DNA of 64,000 nucleotides from Strigamia acuminata. Its lineage: Eukaryota > Arthropoda > Chilopoda > Geophilomorpha > Linotaeniidae. The notes beneath the pieces are model-generated. The model was not told the origin of the DNA, did not search any database, and worked only from the letters and a program-made list of their open reading frames with translations. Location of the stretch: positions 13,892,491 to 13,956,490 of the forward strand of contig OX442317.1 of NCBI GenBank assembly GCA_949358305.1. The letters are read 5' to 3'. The translations under genes were made by a program, and so were the position numbers. This document shows positions 16,671-29,150 of this stretch, in pieces; position 1 is the first letter of the stretch; each line of letters starts with the position of its first letter.

Positions 16671-18825
16671 CTTGATCCCGCTGAGGAGGTTCATAGTTAG
16701 ATATTCGGGTTCGTGGGTTAATTACGTTTGTCACGTACTGGTCAGCGCATTTTCTGTTTTTAGGGACTAAGATTCGGTACATTAGTTGCTTTGTAGCATG
16801 AGTTTTTTCGGCTGAGCTCGATGGATTGAGATGCAAGTTCTCCTTTGAGTACGGAAATGAATGGGCATAATTTTTTATGAGACACGTTTTCGTCTTAATC
16901 TTCATTTTTAAATATAGTAACAGGTAGCTAGGTTAGTTTTAAGTGTTATCAGGGCATTCCCATCAGGGAGCAGATCCGTACGAGTTGACTTAGTAATAAG
17001 TTATGAGAGAGAGAGAGACCCTTTGTTAGAAATTTAGGACGCCCAGCTTAGGAATTAAGTGAGTTTAGCTTGGGAGTTCCACATAGTTGGGTGGACTTCT
17101 CAACAAGACGATCCCTTGCAGTGAGAGTAATGCAATTGCTTATCGGGGATTGTTCTTTCTTTAATGTTAGCGTGAATAATTTATTCAAGTTAAAAAGTAT
17201 TAGTGGTTTTACAGAAGTGAATCTAAGCGTTTTTCTTTATAAGTTTCTTCTCCTTCCCGCGCGAGTTGAGATTGTCTAGTCCTCGCAGCTTCGTTGCGCG
17301 ATTCTCTTCTCTAGTTGAATGCGTTGGAGGCAGGGTCCCTTGTTAGAAAAAAGACAGAGCAAGTTTTAGCGTTATTAATTTAGAAAATAGCTTTTCATCT
17401 GCATACTGCGGAACTTGGTTAAGATTCAAGGGCCCCGAGTTGCTTTAATTTATTGTTGTCCAGAGTGACCATCCAGAATGAGTAAAGTGGAGTGTCTGGC
17501 GGTTGAGTTTGTCTGCGGCACTCTATCTGAAGCAAAATGGCGGTAGCCGTGGATACAGTTTTTGCATGTGTTATGGGAAGGGCTAAGCAAAGACAAATTA
17601 ATTCTGCATTCAGATAGACAGAAGTTTGGCTGAGGTTTTCAGTTTTTCGTCATTCTTCTTAGAAATTCAATTGTTTTTCGGTTGGATTACTATTCTAGTG
17701 GGTAAAAAAGTGTTTGCTGCAATTTATTTAGGGTTAAAAGTTCCCCTTTTCGAATTTTCGTTCGCAAAAGGGAGAGACATGTTGCAGTGGGGAAACGATT
17801 ACTTGCGCTTTGTTCAGGTCATGGTGAGTTTTGGAGTCGTTTTTGTTCGGTTCGGGCCTTTGTAAGGATATGTTGAGTGGCAAGAACGTTCATGTCGGCT
17901 TCCGTACGAGTGCCATGAGAGAATTAAGCACACGTTGTAGTAAGGGGCGGATTTTTTCTTTGGGTTCGAATTCCTATTTCGTTTGGTTTCGTTAGTCGGG
18001 TAACAGTTTCCTCGTTTTGGGTTTTTGAGCTGCGTACGTTATCGTGCTTTAGTTGTGGCATTAGAATTAAGGGTGAACTTAGCCTTCATTAGCGAATTGT
18101 AGAATTAAGCCCTTCTTATTGTAGAGTTAAAATCTAGGTCGGGTCGTTATTCCGTTTGGAGCTGTGTTTGTAATTTTCGCCCAGTCTTTAGCTAATAGGA
18201 ATCCTTCTTTTAAGTAAAAAGGCCGTGCCTTCTTAGATTTCTTTGGAAATAATTCTCACTTTGATTTTTCCAAAGATAGGTTTTGATTTGTTAAAAAGCT
18301 TAGGTTAAGTACGAGATTTTTTGCTTTAGTTAATTAGTCGATAGAAGTAGGCAAGGTTTTTCTCAGTTAACGTGCGAGTAGCGTCAGTTTCGAGTTGCTT
18401 TGTAGACGGCGTACGGTGTTCGCGTTCGGAGTGTTATTAGAATTTAGTTCAGGTGACTGCAGTTGATTAATTTCAATTCGACGACCTTATTCAGAATTTA
18501 CTCTCATGAGCGAATTTCCTGTTACCGTTTATTTATGCAGTAAGACAGGCGTGAATTTTTAGTCTAGAGATTTTGCTGATAAGTTATTGTTATTTTAGTT
18601 GTATTCTTCTGCAGTCTATTTTGGTGCCTTCTCGTTTCAGGGGACCCGTTCTCGTTCGGGTATTTGGGATTGTTAACAGAAAGGTCAATTCAATTTTTCG
18701 TTTGGGAAAAGGGGTTCTTTGTTTTGTGATTGGGGTTTGCCATTAGACACAGGCTTGGTGAATGTTCGGTCTTTCCTTTTTGCGTGCGATTACTTCAGGG
18801 CGGCTGCTCTCTTCCTTTTTTGGTT

Positions 18826-18833
18826 GGGAGCAA
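18826..18833 (+). promoter_or_regulatory. Weak candidate polypurine tract of outer element
   Basis: GGGAGCAA immediately precedes the 3' LTR. It is short and interrupted by one C; position is the main argument. Confidence 0.3.
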
Positions 18834-19864
18834 TGTTGCGAGCAAGAACGCAACAAAAAGATTAGGAGACTCGCGTTTCACCTGAAATTAGTAGAAGGTC
18901 CTTTTAGCTGTATGTTTAAGAGAAATATTAGTTTTGTAAGAGTTTTATGTATTGTTTTGATTGCAATTAACCTTTGCTAGTTGTTCCGGGTGTTTAGTGG
19001 TCGTCTGAAACGTGGGGTGGCTAGAATCGAGCACTGCAGGGCGTCGGTAGTGGTTGTGCAGACATTGAGCGCTTTGGGCACGCATGCGGGAATGAGAGCG
19101 GCTTGGAAACGCCTCGTTTGGCTTCTCTGCAAGGTTCCCGTACTGAGTTGGAAGTCCCGGCGTTTTTTGTCATGCCTTGGACGGCCCTGGAAGTCAGTTT
19201 GGATCGGTTCTGCTTTCATTCGCGTCTCTCAGCTGTTGCTAGACCGCCATGTGCTTAAGGTGCGGTTCTGGTGGCCTTTTGATAGTTAGTGTCGACATTT
19301 CACTGGAACACAGCATAGGGGTTGATAGTATTTAATAACTTGTGCATTTTATGCCAATGATAGATGTTTATACTAAGCTTTTATTACGTGTTATTACTTG
19401 GTTGTTAAGGGTTAAGTTTGAGACATGTAGTGCCCTCTTTGGAGGTATTGGGTTTAAGCTCAACATTGTTCTTTTGTCTTTATTTACTGTTAGCCTTTAT
19501 TTACAAGTAATTGTTTGTTAGATTTAAGTTTGCCTTGCGCCATTGTTCACGGTTGCTAGGCAGAGTTGTTGTCAAGATGCGTAGCCATTAAGTATGATGT
19601 TGTTGTTTTTCCTCCTTTAAATAAATAAAACGGTTTGTTTTGGTGTTATACCATTTTTCTCCTGGGATTACTTACTCAAAAGGATGAGCCAAGCAGCCCT
19701 GAGACTGGGAGAAACAGAAACCACAACCAGATTAGAAGAAAAGGAGAGAGTTAAGCACTACATGACTATGCAAAGATTTAGGCCTATAAAATCGGCATTT
19801 TGCATTTGTCACATATACATCGAATGTTTGTCAGCCAACACGATCACAAAGATTGCTGGCAACA
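18834..19864 (+). repeat. 3' LTR of outer element (1031 bp)
   Basis: Same length and sequence as 4773-5803 as far as I could compare by eye. The poly(A) signals recur at 19620-19629 and the TATAAAA at 19785-19791. It ends GGCAACA and is followed directly by satellite DNA. Confidence 0.96.
19620..19629 (+). terminator. Poly(A) signals in outer 3' LTR
   Basis: Overlapping AATAAA hexamers, the copy expected to direct 3'-end formation of the outer element's transcript. Confidence 0.5.
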
Positions 19865-19868
19865 AAGT
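19865..19868. other. Target-site duplication of outer element, right copy
   Basis: AAGT, after which the interrupted monomer continues CAACTGTGACGTCAAATG. Confidence 0.9.
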
Positions 19869-19969
19869 CAACTGTGACGTCAAATGAGATCAAAAGTTTA
19901 TTCTTTCAAATTATTGCTTGGATGTTGCTAAAACTAACATTGAAGCCTTCTACTAAGGTTTAAACACTA

Positions 19970-22557
19970 TTTCAGAACATTCAGAGACATTGGTCTTGTG
20001 GTGTTTGTGCTAAGTCAACTGTGATGAGATCAAAAGTCTATTTTCCCAAATCATTTCTTGGATGTTGCTAAAACTTACATTAAAGCTTTCTACTAAGGTT
20101 TAAACACTATTTCAGAACATTCAGAGACATTGGTCTTGTGATGTTTGTGCTAAGTCAACTGTGATGAGATCAAAAGTCTATTCTCCCAAATCATTGCTTG
20201 GATGTTGCTAAAACTTACATTAAAGCTTTCTACTAAGGTTTAAACACTATTTCAAAACATTCAGAGACATTGGTCTTGTGATGTTTGTGCTAAGTCAACT
20301 GTGATGAGATCAAAAGTCTATTCTCCCAAATCATTGCTTGGATGTTGCTAAAACTTACATTGAAGCCTTCTACTAAGGTTTAAACACTATTTCAGAACAT
20401 TCAGAGACATTGATTTGTGGTGTTTGTGCTAAGTCAACTGTGATGTCAAATGAGATCAAAAATTTATTCTTCCAAATCATTGCTTGGATGTTGCTAAAAC
20501 TTACATTGAAGCCTTCTACTAAGGTTTAAACACTATTTCAGAACATTCAGAGACATTGGTCTTGTGATGTTTGTGCTAAGTCAACTGTGATGTCAAATGA
20601 GATCAAAAGTTTATTCTTTCAAATCATTGCTTGGATGTTGCTAAAACTTACATTAAAGCTTTCTACTAAGGTTTAAACACTATTTCAGAACATTCAGAGA
20701 CATTGGTCTTGTGATGTTTGTGCTAAGTCAACTGTGATGAGATCAAAAGTCTATTCTCCAAAATCATTGCTTGGATGTTGCTAAAACTTACATTGAAGCC
20801 TTCTACTAAGGTTTAAACACTATTTCAGAACATTCAGACACATTGGTCTTGTGGTGTTTGTGCTAAGTCAACTGTGACGTCAAATGAGATCAAAAGTTTA
20901 TTCTTTCAAATTATTGCTTGGATGTTGCTAAAACTTACATTGAAGCTTTCTACTAAGGTTTAAACACTATTTCAGAACATTCAGAAACACTGGTCTTGTG
21001 ATGTTTGTGCTAAGTCAACTGTGATGTCAAATGGGATCAAAAGTTTATTCTTCCAAATCATTGCTTGGATGTTGCTAAAACTTACATTGAAGCCTTCTAC
21101 TAAGGTTTAAACACTATTTCAGAACATTCAGAGACATTGGTCTTGTGATGTTTGTGCTAAGTCAACTGTGATGTCAAATGAGATCAAAAGTTTATTCTTT
21201 CAAATCATTGCTTGGATGTTGCTAAAACTTACATTAAAGCTTTCTACTAAAGTTTAAACACTATTTCAGAACATTCAGAGACATTGGTCTTGTGGTGTTT
21301 GTGCTAAGTCAACTGTGATGAGATCAAAAGTCTATTTTCCCAAATCATTTCTTGGATGTTGCTAAAACTTACATTAAAGCTTTCTACTAAGGTTTAAACA
21401 CTATTTCAGAACATTCAGAGACATTGGTCTTGTGATGTTTGTGCTAAGTCAACTGTGATGAGATCAAAAGTCTATTCTCCCAAATCATTGCTTGGATGTT
21501 GCTAAAACTTACATTAAAGCTTTCTACTAAGGTTTAAACACTATTTCAAAACATTCAGAGACATTGGTCTTGTGATGTTTGTGCTAAGTCAACTGTGATG
21601 AGATCAAAAGTCTATTCTCCCAAATCATTGCTTGGATGTTGCTAAAACTTACATTGAAGCCTTCTACTAAGGTTTAAACACTATTTCAGAACATTCAGAG
21701 ACATTGATTTGTGGTGTTTGTGCTAAGTCAACTGTGATGTCAAATGAGATCAAAAATTTATTCTTCCAAATCATTGCTTGGATGTTGCTAAAACTTACAT
21801 TGAAGCCTTCTACTAAGGTTTAAACACTATTTCAGAACATTCAGAGACATTGGTCTTGTGATGTTTGTGCTAAGTCAACTGTGATGTCAAATGAGATCAA
21901 AAGTTTATTCTTTCAAATCATTGCTTGGATGTTGCTAAAACTTACATTAAAGCTTTCTACTAAGGTTTAAACACTATTTCAGAACATTCAGAGACATTGG
22001 TCTTGTGATGTTTGTGCTAAGTCAACTGTGATGAGATCAAAAGTCTATTCTCCAAAATCATTGCTTGGATGTTGCTAAAACTTACATTGAAGCCTTCTAC
22101 TAAGGTTTAAACACTATTTCAGAACATTCAGACACATTGGTCTTGTGGTGTTTGTGCTAAGTCAACTGTGACGTCAAATGAGATCAAAAGTTTATTCTTT
22201 CAAATTATTGCTTGGATGTTGCTAAAACTTACATTGAAGCTTTCTACTAAGGTTTAAACACTATTTCAGAACATTCAGAAACACTGGTCTTGTGATGTTT
22301 GTGCTAAGTCAACTGTGATGTCAAATGGGATCAAAAGTTTATTCTTCCAAATCATTGCTTGGATGTTGCTAAAACTTACATTGAAGCCTTCTACTAAGGT
22401 TTAAACACTATTTCAGAACATTCAGAGACATTGGTCTTGTGATGTTTGTGCTAAGTCAACTGTGATGTCAAATGAGATCAAAAGTTTATTCTTTCAAATC
22501 ATTGCTTGGATGTTGCTAAAACTTACATTAAAGCTTTCTACTAAAGTTTAAACACTA
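19970..22557. repeat. Two-copy higher-order repeat, 1294 bp (9 monomers)
   Basis: Units 19970-21263 and 21264-22557. Matching rare markers are TCTATTTTCC at 20037 and 21331, TGATTTGTGG at 20411 and 21705, and CAGAAACAC at 20982 and 22276. All are exactly 1294 bp apart, the sum of nine mixed monomers. Confidence 0.88.
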
Positions 22558-25500
22558 TTTCAGAACATTCAGAGACATTGGTTTGTGGTGTTTGTGCTAA
22601 GTCAACTGTGATGTCAAATGAGATCAAAAGTTTATTCTTTCAAATTATTGCTTGGATGTTGCTAACACTTACATTGAAGCCTTCTACTAAGGTTTAAACA
22701 CTATTTCTAAACATTCAGAGACATTGGTCTTGTGGTGTTTGTGCTAAGTCAACTGTGATGAGATCAAAAGTCTATTCTCCCAAATCATTGCTTGGATGTT
22801 GCTAAAACTTACATTGAAGCCTTCTACTAAGGTTTAAACACTATTTCAGAACATTCAGAGACATTGGTTTGTGGTGTTTGTGCTAAGTCAACTGTGATGT
22901 CAAATGAGATCAAAAGTTTATTCTTTCAAATTATTGCTTGGATGTTGCTAAAACTAACATTGAAGCCTTCTACTAAGGTTTAAACACTATTTCAGAACAT
23001 TCAGAGACATTGGTTTGTGGTGTTTGTGCTAAGTCAACTGTGATGTCAAATGAGATCAAAAATTTATTCTTTCAAATTATTGCTTGGATGTTGCTAACAC
23101 TTACATTGAAGCCTTCTACTAAGGTTTAAACACTATTTCTAAACATTCAGAGACATTGGTCTTGTGGTGTTTGTGCTAAGTCAACTGTGACGTCAAATGA
23201 GATCAAAAGTTTATTCTTTCAAATTATTGCTTGGATGTTGCTAAAACTTACATTGAAGCTTTCTACTAAGGTTTAAACACTATTTCAGAACATTCAGAAA
23301 CATTGGTCTTGTGATGTTTGTGCTAAGTCAACTGTGATGTCAAATGAGATCAAAAGTTTATTCTTTCAAATCATTGCTTGGATGTTGCTAAAACTTACAT
23401 TAAAGCCTTCTACTAAGGTTTAAACACTATTTCAGAACATTCAGAGACATTGGTCTTGTGATGTTTGTGCTAAGTCAACTGTGATGAGATCAAAAGTCTA
23501 TTCTCCAAAATCATTGCTTGGATGTTGCTAAAACTTACATTGAAGCCTTCTACTAAGGTTTAAACACTATTTCAGAACATTCAGACACATTGGTCTTGTG
23601 GTGTTTGTGCTAAGTCAACTGTGACGTCAAATGAGATCAAAAGTTTATTCTTTCAAATTATTGCTTGGATGTTGCTAAAACTTACATTGAAGCTTTCTAC
23701 TAAGGTTTAAACACTATTTCAGAACATTCAGAAACATTGGTCTTGTGATGTTTGTGCTAAGTCAACTGTGATGTCAAATGGGATCAAAAGTTTATTCTTC
23801 CAAATCATTGCTTGGATGTTGCTAAAACTTACATTGAAGCCTTCTACTAAGGTTTAAACACTATTTCAGAACATTCAGAGACATTGGTCTTGTGGTGTTT
23901 GTGCTAAGTCAACTGTGATGAGATCAAAAGTCTATTCTCCCAAATCATTGCTTGGATGTTGCTAAAACTTACATTGAAGCCGTCTACTAAGGTTTAAACA
24001 CTATTTCAGAACATTTAGAGACATTGGTCTTGTGGTGTTTGTGCTAAGTCAACTGTGATGAGATCAAAAGTCTATTCTCCCAAATCATTGCTTGGATGTT
24101 GCTAAAACTTACATTAAAGCTTTTTACTAAGGTTTAAACACTATTTCAAAACATTCAGAGACATTGGTCTTGTGATGTTTGTGCTAAGTCAACTGTGATG
24201 AGATCAAAAGTCTATTCTCCCAAATCATTGCTTGGATGTTGCTAAAACTTACATTGAAGCCTTCTACTAAGGTTTAAACACTATTTCAGAACATTCAGAC
24301 ACATTGGTCTTGTGGTGTTTGTGCTAAGTCAACTGTGATGTCAAATGGGATCAAAAGTTTATTCTTCCAAATCATTGCTTGGATGTTGCTAAAACTTACA
24401 TTGAAGCCTTCTACTAAGGTTTAAACACTATTTCAGAACATTCAGAGACATTGGTCTTGTGGTGTTTGTGCTAAGTCAACTGTGATAAGATCAAAAGTCT
24501 ATTCTCCCAAATCATTGCTTGGATGTTGCTAAAACTTACATTGAAGCCGTCTACTAAGGTTTAAACACTATTTCAGAACATTTAGAGACATTGGTCTTGT
24601 GGTGTTTGTGCTAAGTCAACTGTGATGAGATCAAAAGTCTATTCTCCCAAATCATTGCTTGGATGTTGCTAAAACTTACATTAAAGCTTTTTACTAAGGT
24701 TTAAACACTATTTCAAAACATTCAGAGACATTGGTCTTGTGATGTTTGTGCTAAGTCAACTGTGATGAGATCAAAAGTCTATTCTCCCAAATCATTGCTT
24801 GGATGTTGCTAAAACTTACATTGAAGCCTTCTACTAAGGTTTAAACACTATTTCAGAACATTCAGAGACATTGGTTTGTGGTGTTTGTGCTAAGTCAACT
24901 GTGATGTCAAATGAGATCAAAAGTTTATTCTTTCAAATTATTGCTTGGATGTTGCTAACACTTACATTGAAGCCTTCTACTAAGGTTTAAACACTATTTC
25001 TAAACATTCAGAGACATTGGTCTTGTGGTGTTTGTGCTAAGTCAACTGTGACGTCAAATGAGATCAAAAGTTTATTCTTTCAAATTATTGCTTGGATGTT
25101 GCTAAAACTTACATTGAAGCTTTCTACTAAGGTTTAAACACTATATCAGAACATTCAGAAACATTGGTCTTGTGATGTTTGTGCTAAGTCAACTGTGATG
25201 TCAAATGAGATCAAAAGTTTATTCTTTCAAATCATTGCTTGGATGTTGCTAAAACTTACATTAAAGCTTTCTACTAAAGTTTAAACACTATTTCAGAACA
25301 TTCAGAGACATTGGTCTTGTGGTGTTTGTGCTAAGTCAACTGTGATGAGATCAAAAGTCTATTCTCCCAAATCATTGCTTGGATGTTGCTAAAACTTACA
25401 TTGAAGCCGTCTACTAAGGTTTAAACACTATTTCAGAACATTTAGAGACATTGGTCTTGTGGTGTTTGTGCTAAGTCAACTGTGATGAGATCAAAAGTCT

Positions 25501-26120
25501 ATTTTCCCAAATCATTTCTTGGATGTTGCTAAAACTTACATTAAAGCTTTCTACTAAGGTTTAAACACTATTTCAGAACATTCAGAGACATTGGTCTTGT
25601 GATGTTTGTGCTAAGTCAACTGTGATGAGATCAAAAGTCTATTCTCCCAAATCATTGCTTGGATGTTGCTAAAACTTACATTAAAGCTTTCTACTAAGGT
25701 TTAAACACTATTTCAAAACATTCAGAGATATTGGTCTTGTGATGTTTGTGCTAAGTCAACTGTGATGAGATCAAAAGTCTATTCTCCCAAATCATTGCTT
25801 GGATGTTGCTAAAACTTACATTGAAGCCTTCTACTAAGGTTTAAACACTATTTCAGAACATTCAGAGACATTGGTTTGTGGTGTTTGTGCTAAGTCAACT
25901 GTGATGTCAAATGAGATCAAAAGTTTATTCTTTCAAATTATTGCTTGGATGTTGCTAACACTTACATTGAAGCCTTCTACTAAGGTTTAAACACTATTTC
26001 AGAACATTCAGAGACATTGGTTTGTGGTGTTTGTGCTAAGTCAACTGTGATGTCAAATGAGATCAAAAGTTTATTCTTTCAAATTATTGCTTGGATGTTG
26101 CTAACACTTACATTGAAGCC
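22558..26120. repeat. Higher-order satellite block, copy 2 of 3
   Basis: Matches 708-4270 at offset 21850 and 40001-42640 at offset 17443. The latter is fixed by AGCTTTTTAC at 24118 and 41561. The right end has an extra 146-bp monomer relative to copy 1. Confidence 0.8.
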
Positions 26121-26579
26121 TTCTACTAAGGTTTAAACACTATTTCAGAACATTCAGAGACATTGGTTTGTGGTGTTTGTGCTAAGTCAACTGTGATGTC
26201 AAATGAGATCAAAAGTTTATTCTTTCAAATTATTGCTTGGATGTTGCTAACACTTACATTGAAGCCTTCTACTAAGGTTTAAACACTATTTCTAAACATT
26301 CAGAGACATTGGTCTTGTGGTGTTTGTGCTAAGTCAACTGTGACGTCAAATGAGATCAAAAGTTTATTCTTTCAAATTATTGCTTGGATGTTGCTAAAAC
26401 TTACATTGAAGCTTTCTACTAAGGTTTAAACACTATTTCAGAACATTCAGAAACATTGGTCTTGTGATGTTTGTGCTAAGTCAACTGTGATGTCAAATGG
26501 GATCAAAAGTTTATTCTTCCAAATCATTGCTTGGATGTTGCTAAAACTTACATTGAAGCCTTCTACTAAGGTTTAAACA

Positions 26580-29150
26580 CTATTTCAGAACATTCAGACA
26601 CATTGGTCTTGTGGTGTTTGTGCTAAGTCAACTGTGACGTCAAATGAGATCAAAAGTTTATTCTTTCAAATTATTGCTTGGATGTTGCTAAAACTAACAT
26701 TGAAGCCTTCTACTAAGGTTTAAACACTATTTCAGAACATTCAGAGACATTGGTCTTGTGGTGTTTGTGCTAAGTCAACTGTGATGAGATCAAAAGTCTA
26801 TTTTCCCAAATCATTTCTTGGATGTTGCTAAAACTTACATTAAAGCTTTCTACTAAGGTTTAAACACTATTTCAGAACATTCAGAGACATTGGTCTTGTG
26901 ATGTTTGTGCTAAGTCAACTGTGATGAGATCAAAAGTCTATTCTCCCAAATCATTGCTTGGATGTTGCTAAAACTTACATTAAAGCTTTCTACTAAGGTT
27001 TAAACACTATTTCAAAACATTCAGAGACATTGGTCTTGTGATGTTTGTGCTAAGTCAACTGTGATGAGATCAAAAGTCTATTCTCCCAAATCATTGCTTG
27101 GATGTTGCTAAAACTTACATTGAAGCCTTCTACTAAGGTTTAAACACTATTTCAGAACATTCAGAGACATTGGTTTGTGGTGTTTGTGCTAAGTCAACTG
27201 TGACGTCAAATGAGATCAAAAGTTTATTCTTTCAAATTATTGCTTGGATGTTGCTAAAACTTACATTGAAGCTTTCTACTAAGGTTTAAACACTATTTCT
27301 AAACATTCAGAGACATTGGTCTTGTGGTGTTTGTGCTAAGTCAACTGTGATGAGATCAAAAGTCTATTCTCCCAAATCATTGCTTGGATGTTGCTAAAAC
27401 TTACATTGAAGCCTTCTACTAAGGTTTAAACACTATTTCAGAACATTCAGACACATTGGTCTTGTGGTGTTTGTGCTAAGTCAACTGTGACGTCAAATGA
27501 GATCAAAAGTTTATTCTTTCAAATTATTGCTTGGATGTTGCTAAAACTAACATTGAAGCCTTCTACTAAGGTTTAAACACTATTTCAGAACATTCAGAGA
27601 CATTGGTCTTGTGGTGTTTGTGCTAAGTCAACTGTGATGAGATCAAAAGTCTATTTTCCCAAATCATTTCTTGGATGTTGCTAAAACTTACATTAAAGCT
27701 TTCTACTAAGGTTTAAACACTATTTCAGAACATTCAGAGACATTGGTCTTGTGATGTTTGTGCTAAGTCAACTGTGATGAGATCAAAAGTCTATTCTCCC
27801 AAATCATTGCTTGGATGTTGCTAAAACTTACATTAAAGCTTTCTACTAAGGTTTAAACACTATTTCAAAACATTCAGAGACATTGGTCTTGTGATGTTTG
27901 TGCTAAGTCAACTGTGATGAGATCAAAAGTCTATTCTCCCAAATCATTGCTTGGATGTTGCTAAAACTTACATTGAAGCCTTCTACTAAGGTTTAAACAC
28001 TATTTCAGAACATTCAGAGACATTGGTCTTGTGATGTTTGTGCTAAGTCAACTGTGATGTCAAATGAGATCAAAAGTTTATTCTTTCAAATCATTGCTTG
28101 GATGTTGCTAAAACTTACATTAAAGCTTTCTACTAAGGTTTAAACACTATTTCAAAACATTCAGAGACATTGGTTTTGTGATGTTTGTGCTAAGTCAACT
28201 GTGATGAGATCAAAAGTCTATTCTCCAAAATCATTGCTTGGATGTTGCTAAAACTTACATTGAAGCCTTCTACTAAGGTTTAAACACTATTTCAGAACAT
28301 TCAGACACATTGGTCTTGTGGTGTTTGTGCTAAGTCAACTGTGACGTCAAATGAGATCAAAAGTTTATTCTTTCAAATTATTGCTTGGATGTTGCTAAAA
28401 CTTACATTGAAGCTTTCTACTAAGGTTTAAACACTATTTCAAAACATTCAGAGACATTGGTCTTGTGATGTTTGTGCTAAGTCAACTGTGATGAGATCAA
28501 AAGTCTATTCTCCCAAATCATTGCCTAGATGTTGCTAAAACTTACATTGAAGCCGTCTACTAAGGTTTAAACACTATTTCAGAACATTTAGAGACATTGG
28601 TCTTGTGGTGTTTGTGCTAAGTCAACTGTGATGAGATCAAAAGTCTATTTTCCCAAATCATTTCTTGGATGTTGCTAAAACTTACATTAAAGCTTTCTAC
28701 TAAGGTTTAAACACTATTTCAAAACATTCAGAGACATTGGTCTTGTGATGTTTGTGCTAAGTCAACTGTGATGAGATCAAAAGTCTATTCTCCCAAATCA
28801 TTGCTTGGATGTTGCTAAAACTTACATTAAAGCTTTCTACTAAGGTTTAAACACTATTTCAAAACATTCAGAGACATTGGTCTTGTGATGTTTGTGCTAA
28901 GTCAACTGTGATGAGATCAAAAGTCTATTCTCCCAAATCATTGCTTGGATGTTGCTATAACTTACATTGAAGCCTTCTACTAAGGTTTAAACACTATTTC
29001 AGAACATTCAGAGACATTGGTTTGTGGTGTTTGTGCTAAGTCAACTGTGATGTCAAATGAGATCAAAAGTTTATTCTTTCAAATTATTGCTTGGATGTTG
29101 CTAACACTTACATTGAAGCCTTCTACTAAGGTTTAAACACTATTTCTAAA
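26580..29150. repeat. Satellite block duplicated near 51776-54490
   Basis: Markers at 26595 and 27171 recur 25196 bp downstream. Markers at 28171 (TGGTTTTG), 28523 (GCCTAG) and 28955 (CTATAAC) recur 25342 bp downstream. The change of 146 bp equals one additional monomer in the downstream copy. Confidence 0.75.

Larger units (their letters stand above)
14913..18833 (+). other. Outer element distal internal region, non-coding
   Basis: Nearly 4 kb without a recognisable gene. The longest frames (15626-16075 and others under 150 codons) show no domain. It contains a direct repeat at 15091-15178, a C10 run followed by a T15 run near 16503-16537, short CT and GA microsatellites near 15945 and 17005, and a long stem-loop at 16611-16670. 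The last bases before the 3' LTR, GGGAGCAA (18826-18833), are only a weak polypurine tract. Confidence 0.7.
4773..19864 (+). mobile_element. LARD-like non-autonomous LTR retrotransposon
   Basis: A complete LTR element of 15,092 bp including a nested copia element; about 7.9 kb without it. It has two 1031-bp direct LTRs, a tRNA-His primer-binding site 7 bases after the 5' LTR, and a 4-bp target duplication. Orientation comes from the primer site. The internal region (about 5.8 kb after subtracting 7661-14854) has no frame resembling gag, protease, integrase, reverse transcriptase or envelope. That fits a large retrotransposon derivative mobilised by proteins from an autonomous relative. The parent is unknown; the 4-bp duplication leans toward Ty3/gypsy. 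The LTRs agree in length and I saw no base differences, so insertion was recent. Distinctive content is the duplicated hairpin module and the 41-bp hairpin repeats listed separately. Confidence 0.9.

Noticed and set aside
16568-16675. Short ATG-initiated 35-codon peptide over the long stem-loop
   Set aside because: Too short and without homology that I recognise; the stem-loop explains the local sequence better.
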